Assembly: GCA_028583605.1 (NCBI GenBank)
Contig: CM053332.1
Span: 18,856,555 to 18,920,554, forward strand
Length of the DNA stretch: 64,000 nucleotides
Reading direction: 5' to 3'
Source of the DNA: Dastarcus helophoroides
Lineage: Eukaryota > Arthropoda > Insecta > Coleoptera > Bothrideridae
Part shown: positions 1 through 9,925 of the stretch, one piece after another
How positions within the stretch are numbered: position 1 is the first letter of the stretch
Layout of the letters: the number at the start of each line of letters is the position of its first letter
Translations under genes and position numbers: made by a program
The notes under the pieces: generated by a model
The model's database searches: none
Seen by the model: only the letters and a program-made list of their open reading frames with translations
Told to the model about the DNA's origin: nothing

Positions 1-179
1 ATTTTGATTTTTTTGTAAACCGCTGATTGTTCTCTCAAAAATTTCTTTATAAATATTTTGAGGCAAAAGAATTTTAGAGTCATTTTTAATTTTATCATTT
101 AAGCATTGTGAAAAAAAAGTAACACTTTTCAATTTATTTTGTTGAGAATTTCTGTGAATGTTTTAGTACTTACTTGTCG

Positions 180-279
180 GAACATTTATTAGCATTTGAG
201 TTGGATATACCAAACTGACGAGATCTAACAAGATCGAAACCGGTATTTGCTTTCCAAACTTCAAATCTAATAAATGTTC
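180..279 (+). ncRNA. Minimal type I hammerhead ribozyme, family 1 copy a
   Basis: The conserved core is CTGACGA at 215-221 and GAAA at 236-239. Stem II is GATCT (222-226) with AGATC (231-235), closed by loop AACA. Stem III is the self-complementary ACCGGT (239-244) with no loop. The cleavage site would follow A245, in a GTA triplet that obeys the NUH rule. Stem I pairs CAAA 211-214 with TTTG 246-249 and TTGG 201-204 with CCAA 254-257, then ATTTG 194-198 with CAAAT 262-266, then 13 bp of 180-192 with 267-279. A loopless palindromic stem III is expected to work in cis only poorly. Such forms are known from Penelope-like elements and cleave as dimers. Confidence 0.8.
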
Positions 280-557
280 AAACCTATTGGTCTGTGCATT
301 TATAGAATCCTTGTCTCCTAGGAACTCTCCTAGAGAGCAACCGCTTCGCTAGGTGGCAGTGTTTCAACTGTTGGTAGTTCAGCTACCTACGATTCACTAT
401 ACACGCCTGGAGGGCTGCATGTATTTGTAGTCTAGGTTTCATTCTTCCTGCATACGACATTGTTGGCGATGGCCATAGTTTCTCTATGGACCAATAGGTG
501 GTAGTACTAAAGAGTCACCCGCTTGACGCCTGTGTATGTTTTAGTACTTACTTGTCG

Positions 558-657
558 GAACATTTATTAGCATTCGAGTTGGATATACCAAACTGACGAG
601 ATCTAACAAGATCGAAACCGGTATTTGGTTTCCAAACTTCGAATCTAATAAATGTTC
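558..657 (+). ncRNA. Minimal type I hammerhead ribozyme, family 1 copy b
   Basis: Same fold as copy a: CTGACGA core, five-base-pair stem II, GAAA, palindromic ACCGGT stem III and predicted cleavage after A623. In stem I the segment ATTTG/CAAAT of copy a is ATTCG/CGAAT here. Both strands changed together and pairing is kept. The outer 13-bp stem (558-570 with 645-657) is perfect. Confidence 0.8.
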
Positions 658-686
658 AAACCTATTGGTCTGTGCATATTTATAGA

Positions 687-2139
687 GAATTTTGACTGAA
701 AGCATTATTTGAGTAACTTTACATTTTAAGTTTCGGAATATTGATTTTTTTAACTTGAGCATTGAAGTTCTATTTTTTGATTAAAATCGGTAAAGAACTC
801 AATATTTAAAAAAATTTTTCTTTTTACAAATCTTGACCTTTTTTTTAGAATCCCATGCATAAATTTGGATTATTTAATTATTTTTCAAAAATGGCAAATT
901 TTAAATTAGCAATTTGGGATTAAAATCGAATTTCCTGGGAAAAAATTTAAAAAAATTTAAGCATCTTTAAAAGAAGTTGCATAAAAAAATCAAAATTTGG
1001 AAACTTTAACTCAAATTTTTAATACTGATAATTTTAAAATGAAATACTTTTTAAAAAAGTCAATTCTTTAAAAACCTTAAGAAAATTACATTTTTAAAAA
1101 ATTATATTTTTGAAAAATTAAATTTTTAAAATTTATATTTTTAAAAAATTAAATTTTTAAAAACTGTAAATTGTAAAAAATTAGAAATTTTGAAAATGTT
1201 CCAAATTTTTAGTTGAAATTACTAAGAAAAAGGTTACAAGGTTCTCAAAAAGAGTCCAAATATTTAAAAAAATGGATATTTAAAAAAAACATCCAAAAGT
1301 TAAAAAAACACCAAAATTTTGAGAAAAGGACTAAATTTATAAAAAATGGAATTTCTGAAAAACTTAAAACTTTGAAGTTATTGGACATTTAAGCGAGTAG
1401 AAATTAAAAAAAAATTAATTTTCAAATACTTGGAAATTAAAGCAAAATTCTAAATTAAAAAAAAATCGAATTCTTCAAAAACAAAATTAAATTGGCATTT
1501 TTAAAAAATCCAAAATTTTGAAACATATTTTTCTATGATATTATTTTTAAAGGAAAGTAAAAAAGTTTTTAAATATGTAAAACTTTTGAGCAAAGCGCCA
1601 AACATAGAAAATCTCGAGATCGTTACTAAAAATTTCTTCCAATTTGAATAAATATTTTCAAATTTGAATAAATATTTTTAAGAAATTGACTCAATTTTAA
1701 TAGAAAATATCAAAATTGTCATAAAAATTAAAACTTTGTTTTAAGAAATTTATTGTAGTAATTTTGAGAAAAAATGTGAACCTTGTCAAAAATATGAGAA
1801 ATCGAAAATTTTGAAAAGAATCGAAAATGTGAATACATTCAAATTTTAATAAAAATGGAAATTTTGGAAGAGTAAAAACTTTTAGAAGTTGAAATTTGGT
1901 ATAAAATATGCAACAGAAAAGACTACTTTAAACCTTTCCAGAAAAAGTGGAAATTTTGAAAAGGTTGAACACTTTAAAATGTCGAAGTCTTTTAAAGTCC
2001 CCTCGAAATATACAAAAAAACTTTACATTCTTGAACGGCGTCGTAATTTTTTTAAAAAGATCAAACTTTTTGAAAAAATCAATTCTTTAAAAAGTAATTT
2101 CTTTAGTTTTCCAGAATTGATTTTTTTTAAGTTTTAATT
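687..2139. other. AT-rich spacer, no gene seen
   Basis: Homopolymer-rich sequence of the style AAATTTTGAAAA with no motif I can name. The frame at 1889-2137 is low-complexity and runs through the end of the long repeat. Most of this stretch is the remainder of the 5.06-kb-offset duplication. Confidence 0.6.
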
Positions 2140-3435
2140 GGTTTTTGAAAAATTCGACGCGTTCAAGAATTTAAAGCTTTTTTTATATTTCGACTTTCAA
2201 AGACTTCGACATTTTAAAGTGTCCACCGTTTCAAATTGTCCACTTTTTTCATACATTTCAACTTTTTGTCAAAACTGATGGTTTAAGGTGCAAGATTCTT
2301 TGTTTGCTGAAAATGAGATCTTTTATTTTTCAGAATACCCCCTTTTGAAATTATTGCAATTTTTTAAAAATTTTAATATTGTGAAAATTTCTGTTTTGTA
2401 ACTTTGCATTTTTGTGAAAAGGTTAATTTTAAACAGTTACGAACTTGTCTCGAAATGTTAAAATACTCTTTTTATTCACATTTTTTAACAAAATTCAAAT
2501 ATTTAAAAAGTTTACTTTTATAAACTTTTCACATTTTTATTAAAATTGTTAATATTCTCAAAAAATATTTCGACTTTCACAGACTTCGACCATTTTAAGT
2601 GTCCAACCTTTTACAAAATTTTGACTTTTTACACATTCACAACTTTTTTTTTTTCAAATCTTACTCCCCCTGCTAGGTTTAAGGTTATTCACAAAAATTT
2701 TGCGTGTTTGCTGAAAAATGAGACGTTATTATTCAGAATAACTACTTTTTTAAATTGGTTGCGATTTTTTTAAAAATTCAATATTTAAAATTTCCTATTT
2801 TGTAACCTTTTGCCATTTTTGTGAAAGGTCAATTTTAAAAGTTCACTTGTTCTCTGAAATGTTAAAAGTACTCTTTTTTATTCCACATTTTTTTAAACAA
2901 ATTTTCAATATTTAAAAGTTTTTACTTTTATAAAATTTTCATTTTTATAAATTTTAATATTCTCAAAAAATATTTCGACTTTCACAACTTCGACATTTTA
3001 AAGTGTCCAACCCTTTCAAAATTTTGTACTTTTTCAACATTACAACTTTTTTCAAAACTGCTTTTAGAGGTTTTCACAAAATTTTGGTTTTGCTGAAAAT
3101 GAAGACGTTTTATTTTCAGAATAACTCCTTTTTGAATTGGGTGGCGATTTTTTTAAAATTTCATATTTTAAAATTTTCTATTTTGTAACCTTTTGCCATT
3201 TTTGTGAAAGGTCAATTTTAAAAGTTCATTTTTTTTCGAATGTTTAAAGTACTCATTTCATTTCACATTTTTTCAACAAATTTCAATATTTAAAAACTTT
3301 TACTTTTAGAAAATTTTCTTTTTATTAAAACCTTTAATACTCTCAAAAAAATATTTACAGACTTTCAAAGGACTTCGACATTTTAAAGTGTCCAACTTTT
3401 TTCAAAATTTAGACTGTTTCAACATTACAACTTTT
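2140..3435. repeat. ~390-bp tandem repeat, about 3.5 copies
   Basis: A segment containing CTTCGACATTTTAAAGTGTCC recurs with CTTCGAC at about 2204, 2584, 2988 and 3373, giving periods of 380, 404 and 385 bp. Each unit also carries TTTGCTGAAAATGA, then an ACGTTTTATT motif and a TTTTGTAACCTTTTG motif. Short frames such as 2546-2773 and 3003-3188 are shadows of this repeat and look alike for that reason. Confidence 0.75.
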
Positions 3436-4139
3436 ATTCTTCATAATATTTTCCGGGGGGGGGTCTAATAAGGGTCTACCCATGAAGAATAAACCTATTC
3501 CTCTAACGGAAACGAACGGAAAAACTCCGGGGGGGGGGGGGGGGCAAATGGTGAGTGCTTCTAACTACCAAGCTGAATAGATTTTTAGCGGTTAGGAACA
3601 AGTAGTCCCAAGGAGCATATAATTCGACCCACAGTGTAGTTCAATGCCGGAAGGGGTATTAGCCCTCGGAGTAGTTGTTTCTTGTGGATTCTGGGCTTCA
3701 AAATATTTAAATTTTTAACACATTAAATTTTTACCACATAATTGATGATGAAACGTCTATCATGTTTAAAATTTCTTATTTTTCTTTTTTATATTTAAAA
3801 AAAAAAAAAATTATTTTTTTTTTAGGTATTTTCTTCCTCATTGTTCCCTTTCCATGTTATGCACGCTGACGAGCTCATGAGAGCGAAAACATCGATGCCA
3901 GTCTACAACCTTTTTATGTATTTTTTTATATTTTCCTAATTTATCAAAAAATAAAAACTTTTATTTTTTTCCATATCGAATTTTTGGTCTCCTATTTTTC
4001 ATTTATTACTATTCTAATGTAATAACAACCTCTTAATTTGTGACTGTCCAATGAAGTGAAGTGTTTCAATAAATTTAAATATCACGAAGTCGTATTTCAA
4101 AAACTGTTTTTAGAAATTGTCAACAACCAAAAAATTTAA
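3436..4139. other. Non-repeat island with two poly-G tracts
   Basis: This stretch differs in composition from its flanks. It has a G run at about 3450 and a 16-base G run at 3529-3544, followed by mixed-composition sequence to about 3690 and then AT-rich DNA. It may be the remnant of an inserted element, but I found no terminal repeats or coding motif. Confidence 0.4.
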
Positions 4140-4450
4140 ATATTTCCAAACTTGGCCAAAGAAATGTTAAATAAATTGAAAAAAACGGTTTTCACATAAA
4201 TTTTGGTGTTTGCTGAAAATGAAGACGTTTTATTACCAGAATAACTCCCTTTTGAAATTGGTTACGATTTTTTTAAAAATTTTATTATTTTAAAATTTCT
4301 GTTTGTAACTTTTGGCCATTTTTTGTAAAAAGCGTTAATATTAAAAGTTCACTTTTTCTCGAAATGTTTAAAGTTGCGTTTTCTATTCCACATTTTTTAA
4401 CACATTTCAATATTTAAAACCTTTTACTTTTACAAATTTTCCCTTTTATC
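4140..4450 (+). repeat. Separate copy of the ~390-bp repeat
   Basis: The landmarks of the 2140-3435 array (TTTGCTGAAAATGAAGACG, the GTTTGTAACTTTTGGCC region and the following TTCCACATTTTTTAAC) return here in the same order and orientation. A reverse-oriented relative lies at about 7020-7200. Confidence 0.65.
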
Positions 4451-5064
4451 AAAGATTTTAATATTTTCAAATTTTGGATTCTTTTTTGAAAATTTCGACT
4501 TCTCCGATTTTTGACATTTATTACACTTTTCTTCTCATAATTACTACAATAAATTCATTTAGACAAAGTTCTAGTTTTTCTCACAATGTTTACATTTTCT
4601 ATAGAAATTTCGAATTTTCTTAAAAAAATTACTTAAATTTGGAGAATTTTTTAATAAGAATTTCAAGGTTTTCTGTATGTTTGACGTTTTTCTCAAAAGT
4701 TTTGCACATTTTTGCTCTGTTCTTTAAAAATAATATCAAAGAAAAATCAAAATTTAAGTTCCAAATTTCTGTAAAAGTAGTCCTTTGATGACAGTGTGAA
4801 AAAAACACTTTTCCAAGAAACGTCGCTATTGCAAGAAGTAGCTAAAACTGTTTAAACAATTTTTTTTAAAGGAATATTTCTTTATAGAACTTTTGGCTTA
4901 AAATAACTTCTCATTAAATATTTTTACGAACATGTCCAAAGTTTTTCAACGTTAACATTATGTTTCCCCAAATTGTCTTTATTTTTAAAAATCTCCACTT
5001 TTCCATAAACATAATTTTATAAAAATGTTGAAGCCTTTATCCAAACTTTTACCTTCATCTCAAA
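4451..5064. other. AT-rich spacer, nothing recognised
   Basis: Low-complexity A/T-rich sequence between the isolated ~390-bp repeat and the second copy of the long direct repeat. No coding, RNA or terminal-repeat signal was seen. Confidence 0.5.
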
Positions 5065-5243
5065 ATTTTGATTTTTTTGTAAACCGCTGATTGTTCTCTC
5101 AAAAATTTCTTTATAAATATTTTGAGGCAAAAGAATTTTAGAGTCATTTTTAATTTTATCATTTAAGCATTGTGAAAAAAAAGTAACACTTTTCAATTTA
5201 TTTTGTTGAGAATTTCTGTGAATGTTTTAGTACTTACTTGTCG

Positions 5244-5342
5244 GAACATTTATTAGCATTTGAGTTGGATATACCAACTGACGAGATCTAACAAGATCGA
5301 AACCGGTATTTGCTTTCCAAACTTCAAATCTAATAAATGTTC
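5244..5342 (+). ncRNA. Hammerhead ribozyme, family 1 copy c (1-nt deletion in stem I)
   Basis: Counterpart of copy a in the duplicated segment. The catalytic core, stem II and palindromic stem III are intact. One A is missing just before CTGACGA, so the first stem I helix is CAA rather than CAAA. This is the only copy of the four with a stem I indel next to the core and may be weakened. Confidence 0.72.
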
Positions 5343-5620
5343 AAACCTATTGGTCTGTGCATTTATAGAATCCTTGTCTCCTAGGAACTCTCCTAGAGAG
5401 CAACCGCTTCGCTAGGTGGCAGTGTTTCAACTGTTGGTAGTTCAGCTACCTACGATTCACTATACACGCCTGGAGGGCTGCATGTATTTGTAGTCTAGGT
5501 TTCATTCTTCCTGCATACGACATTGTTGGCGATGGCCATAGTTTCTCTATGGACCAATAGGTGGTAGTACTAAAGAGTCACCCGCTTGACGCCTGTGTAT
5601 GTTTTAGTACTTACTTGTCG

Positions 5621-5720
5621 GAACATTTATTAGCATTCGAGTTGGATATACCAAACTGACGAGATCTAACAAGATCGAAACCGGTATTTGGTTTCCAAAC
5701 TTCGAATCTAATAAATGTTC
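5621..5720 (+). ncRNA. Hammerhead ribozyme, family 1 copy d
   Basis: Counterpart of copy b with all core bases, stem II, the palindromic stem III and the CG-type variant of stem I (ATTCG with CGAAT). The distance from copy c is 377 nt, almost the same as the 378 nt between copies a and b. Confidence 0.8.
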
Positions 5721-7777
5721 AAACCTATTGGTCTGTGCATATTTATAGAGAATTTTGACTGAAAGCATTATTTGAGTAACTTTACATTTTAAGTTTCGGA
5801 ATATTGATTTTTTAACTTGAGCATTGAAGTTCTATTTTTTGATTAAAATCGGTAAAGAACTCAATATTTAAAAAATTTTTCTTTTTACAAATCTTGACCT
5901 TTTTTTTAGAATCCCATGCATAAATTTGGATTATTTAATTATTTTTCAAAAATGGCAAATTTTAAATTAACAATTTGGGATTAAAATCGAATTTCCTGGA
6001 AAAAAATTTAAAAAAATTTGAGCATCTTTAAAAGGAGTTGCAAAAAAAATCGAAATTTGGAAACTTTAACTCAAATTTTTAATACTGATAATTTTAAAAT
6101 GAAATACTTTTTAAAAAAGTCAATTCTTTAAAAACCTTAAGAAAATTACATTTTTAAAAAATTATATTTTTGAAAAATTAAATTTTTAAAATTTATATTT
6201 TTAAAAAATTAAATTTTTAAAAACTGTAAATTGTAAAAAATTAGAAATTTTGAAAATGTTCCAAATTTTTAGTTGAAATTACTAAGAAAAAGGTTACAAG
6301 GTTCTCAAAAAGAGTCCAAATATTTAAAAAAATGGATATTTAAAAAAACATCCAAAAGTTAAAAAAACACCAAATTTTTGAGAAAAGGACTAAATTTATA
6401 AAAAATTGAATTTCTGAAAAAGTTAAAACTTTGAAGTTATTGGATATTTAAGCGAGTAGAAATTAAAAAAAAATTAATTTTCAAATACTTGGAAATTGAA
6501 GCAAAATTCTAAATTAAAAAAAAAATCGAATTCTTCAAAAACAAAATTAAATTGGCATTTTTAAAAAATCCAAAATTTTGAAACATATTTTTCTATGATA
6601 TTATTTTTAAAGGAAAGTAGAAAAGTTTTTAAATATGTAAAACTTTTGAGCAAAGCGCCAAACATATAGAAAATCTCAAGATCGTTACTAAAAATTTCTT
6701 CCAATTTGAATAAATATTTTCAAATTTGAATAAATATTTTTAAGAAATTGTCTCAATTTTAATAGAAAATATCAAAATTGTCATACAAATTAAAACTTTG
6801 TTTTAAGAAATTTATTGTAGTAATTTTGAGAAAAAATGTGTACATTGTCAAAAATATGAGAAGTCGAGATTTTCGAAAAGAATCGAAAATGTGAAGATAT
6901 TCAAATTTTGATAAAAATCGAAATTTTGTAAAAGTAAAAACTTCTAGAAGTTAAAATTTGGTATTAAATATTTAACAGAAAAGACTACTTTAAACCTTTC
7001 CAGAAAAAGTGGAAATTTTGAAATTGAACTTTTCACAAAAATTGACTTTTTGTGAAAAAACGTACAAAATAGAAATTTTAAAATATTAAAATTTGAAAAA
7101 AAATCGCAAACCAGTATCGAAAAGCAGTTGTTCTGAAAATAAAAAGTCCACATTTCTAGCAAACGTCAAAATTTAAAAAAAAAGTCCAAATTTAGAAAAA
7201 AGTGGAATATCAGAAAAAGTTGAAATTTTGAAATTATCGAACATTTTGTAATGTCATCATTTTAAAAAAGGTAGAAATTTAAACAAAAGCTTTAAATTTT
7301 CAAACGCGCAGAACTGCGAAATAAAAAAAACAAATTTTTAAAGCCAAACCTAAATCGACATTTTTAAAAAATCCAAAATTTTGAAACAGTTTGATATTTT
7401 CAATCGAAATAATTACGAAAATTGTGACGTCATATCATAGTTTATTTTCTAACACAACTTTCCAAAATATGAGTTTGGAAAGGTTTGTTATATTTAGACA
7501 AATTTTTAATTGGGATATTGGCAATAAAGAGCGTTTACGTTATTTTCTCAGCTAAAGTCGAGCATACGAGTATATAAAATTGTGATGACATTTTCAATAG
7601 AGGTAAAAACATTCAGCAAAAGTTGATATTTAAAAACAAATTGACAAAAAACAGAAATTAGGGATTTATGGGGATTGCCGAGAGAAGTGAAAACTTAAAA
7701 CTATCAGCAAAATAGTGAACATTCTGAAAAAGGTAAAATTTTGAATTGAATTGAATTGAACATTTTAAAATGTTAAA

Positions 7778-7920
7778 GTTTCTCTCTGAAGATGATAGTT
7801 TGGCTATCGAAATACGTTGGAGCAAACTTTATTGTGTTTTTTGATCCTTCTTAGTTTCAGGGGATAAGATTTCTATTTCAATTTTTGAAGATAACCAAGG
7901 ACCAGTGCATTCCACCAAAA
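7778..7920 (+). repeat. Dispersed family-2 (hammerhead-like) repeat, copy A
   Basis: It opens with GTTT-CTCT, then CTGAAGA (7786-7792), one extra T, and a hairpin GATAG/CTATC followed by GAAA. The 3' part is the shared tail ending GATAACCAAGGACC and TTCCACCAAAA. The palindromic ACGCGT of the consensus is degenerate here (TACGTT), so this copy is decayed. Confidence 0.7.
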
Positions 7921-8796
7921 TTCAAATTTCGATAGAAATGGAAATTTTGTAAAAGTAAAAGTTTTTAAATTTGGTAAAAAATATCGAATACAAAATAATA
8001 CTTTAAACATTTTAAGAAAAAGTAGAAATTTCTGAAATTGAATCTTTCACAAAAAAAGTCAAAAATTACAAAACAGAAATTTTGTATTAAAATTTTTAAA
8101 ATATAGCAAACTATTTTGAAAGGTAGTTATTCTAAAAATAAAAAGTTCACATTTTTAGCAAACATCAAAATTTTGAGAAAAAGTCCAAATTGGGAAAAAA
8201 GTGGAATTTCTAAAAAAGTTGAGATTTTGAGATTATCGAATATTTTAAAATGTTATAATTTTAAAATGTCATAATTTTAAATAGGTGCAAATTTAAAAAA
8301 CCTTAAATTTTTAAACTCGCAGTTCTGCGAAATTAAAAAAAAATCAATTTTTTAAAAACAAAACTGAATCGACATTTTTAAAAAATCCAAAATTTTGAAA
8401 TAGTTCGAGATTTTTAATCGAAGTTATGTTATTACAAAAATTGTGATCTCATTTCATAGAGTTTATTTTTTAACAAAACTTTCTAAAATATCACTTTGAA
8501 AAAGTTTGTTATCTTTAGACAATTTTTTTATTGGGATATTGGCAATAAAGAGCGTTTACGTTATTTCTTCAGGTAAAGTCGAGCATACGAGTATATAAAA
8601 CTGTGATGACATTTTTAATAGAGGTAAAAACATTCCTCAAAAGTTGATATTTAAAAACAAATTGACAAATAACAGAAATTAGGGATTTATGAAGACTGCC
8701 GAGAGAAATGAAAACTTAAAACTATCAGCAAAACAGTGAACATTCTGAAAAAGGTGAAATTGAATTCAATTGAATTGAACATTTTAAAATGTTAAA

Positions 8797-8938
8797 GTTT
8801 CTCTCTAAAGATGATAGCTTGGCTATCGAAACACGTTAGAGCAAACTTTATTGTGTTTTTTAATCCTTCTTAGTTTCAGGGGATAAGATTTCTATTTCAA
8901 TTTTTGTAGATAACCAAGGACCAGTGCGTTCCACCAAA
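8797..8938 (+). repeat. Dispersed family-2 repeat, copy B
   Basis: GTTT and CTCT of stem I pair with AGAG and AAAC downstream (up to 8846). The core G of CTGAAGA is A here (CTAAAGA). The hairpin is GATAGC/GCTATC with loop TTG, then GAAAC. The tail ends with GATAACCAAGGACC as in the other copies. Confidence 0.7.
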
Positions 8939-9800
8939 ACTCAAATTTCGATAGAAATGGAAATTTTGTAAAAGTAAAGGTTTTTAAATTTCGTAAAAAA
9001 TATCGTATACAAAAAAATACTTTAAACATTTTAAAAAAAGTAGAAATTTCTGAAATTGAAGCTTTCACAAAAAAGTCAAAAATTACAAAACAGAAATTTT
9101 GTATTAACATTTTTAAAATATAGCAAACTATTTTGAGAGGTGGTTATTCTAAAAATAAAAAGTTCACATTTTCAGCAAACGTCAAAATTTTAGAAAAAAT
9201 CCAAATTCGGAAAAAAGTGGAATTTCTAAAAAAGTTGAGATTTTGAGATTATCGAATATTTTAAAATGTCATAATTTTAAAATGTCATAATTTTAAAAAG
9301 GTGCAAATTTAAAAAACCTTGAATTTTTAAACTCGCAGTTCTGCGAAATAAAAAAAATCAATTTTTTAAAAACAAAACTGAATCGACATTTTTAAAAAAT
9401 CCAAAATTTTGAAATAGTTTGAGATTTTTAATCGAAGTTATTACAAAAATTGTGATCCTATTTCATAGAGTTTATTTTCTAATAAAAGTTTCTAAAATAT
9501 GACTTTGAAAAAGTTTTTTATCTTTAGACAATTTTTTTATTGGGATATTGGCAATAAAGAGCGTTTATGTTATTTCTTCAGCTAAAGTCGAGCATACGAG
9601 TATATAAAACTGCGATAACATTTTCAAAAGAAGTCAAAACATTCAGCATAGGTTGATATTAAAAAGAAATCGACAATTAACAGAAATTAGGGATTTATGG
9701 ACACTACCGAGAAAAGTGAAAACTTAAAACTAGCAGCAAAATAGCGAAAATTCTGAAAAAGGTAAAATTTTGAATAGAATTGAACATTTTAAAATGTTAA

Positions 9801-9920
9801 ATTTCTCTTTGAAGATGATAGCTTGGCTATCGAAACGCGTTTTTTAATTTTTCTTGGTTTCAGAGGGTACAATTTGTATTTCAAATTTTGAAGATAACCA
9901 AGGATCAGTCCGTTCCACCA
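9801..9920 (+). repeat. Dispersed family-2 repeat, copy C (internally deleted)
   Basis: It contains TTGAAGA, hairpin GATAGC/GCTATC, GAAA and the intact ACGCGT palindrome. It then jumps directly to the TTTTTAATTTTTCTTGG part of the tail, so the downstream strand of stem I (AGAGCAAAC) is missing. Confidence 0.65.
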
Positions 9921-9925
9921 AAATT

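Larger units (their letters stand above)
158..686 (+). mobile_element. Retrozyme-like unit: two hammerhead direct repeats around a 228-bp core
   Basis: Two 150-bp direct repeats (158-307 and 536-686) flank a 228-bp core (308-535) with no long frame. Each direct repeat contains a hammerhead ribozyme motif, and the two predicted cleavage sites lie 378 nt apart (after 245 and 623). Small non-autonomous units of a few hundred bases bounded by type I hammerheads are known as retrozymes in metazoa, and related hammerheads sit in the terminal repeats of Penelope-like elements. The architecture is seen directly. Assignment to retrozyme or Penelope derivative is inference, since no reverse transcriptase of that class is in the window. 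Confidence 0.7.
1..1961. repeat. Long direct repeat, copy 1 (partner at 5065-7023)
   Basis: This AT-rich segment recurs almost unchanged at 5065-7023 in the same orientation, an offset of about 5.06 kb. Only scattered substitutions and 1-2 base indels separate the copies. Homology stops at 1961/7023. Copy 1 begins at the window edge, so the repeat may extend further left. It carries the two hammerhead-containing direct repeats (158-307 and 536-686). No credible protein gene is present: the short frames here lie in homopolymer-rich sequence and match nothing I know. Confidence 0.9.
5065..7023. repeat. Long direct repeat, copy 2 (partner at 1-1961)
   Basis: Direct copy of 1-1961 with a few indels and substitutions. 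It contains a second retrozyme-like unit (5222-5749) with hammerheads at 5244-5342 and 5621-5720. Presence of the same dimeric unit in both copies shows the segmental duplication happened after that unit was already in place. Confidence 0.9.
7020..9925. repeat. ~1.0-kb tandem repeat, three copies, each holding a family-2 hammerhead-like repeat
   Basis: The landmark TGGGATATTGGCAATAAAGA occurs at 7511, 8532 and 9541. Unit starts (GAAATTGAA) lie near 7020, 8034 and 9052, giving a period of about 1015 bp. Each unit ends with the dispersed family-2 repeat (TCTCTGAAGATGA, GATAACCAAGGA, TTCCACCAAAA), so that sequence was amplified as part of the tandem unit. Copy 3 has lost about 20 bp of the family-2 repeat. 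Short minus-strand frames at 6944-7162 and 8892-9110 are shadows. Confidence 0.85.

Noticed and set aside
3865..3890. CTGACGA-GCTC-ATGA-GAGC-GAAAAC resembling a hammerhead core
   Set aside because: Core and stem II look right, but no stem III or NUH site in the right place and no stem I partner could be found downstream. There is one copy only, so chance cannot be excluded.
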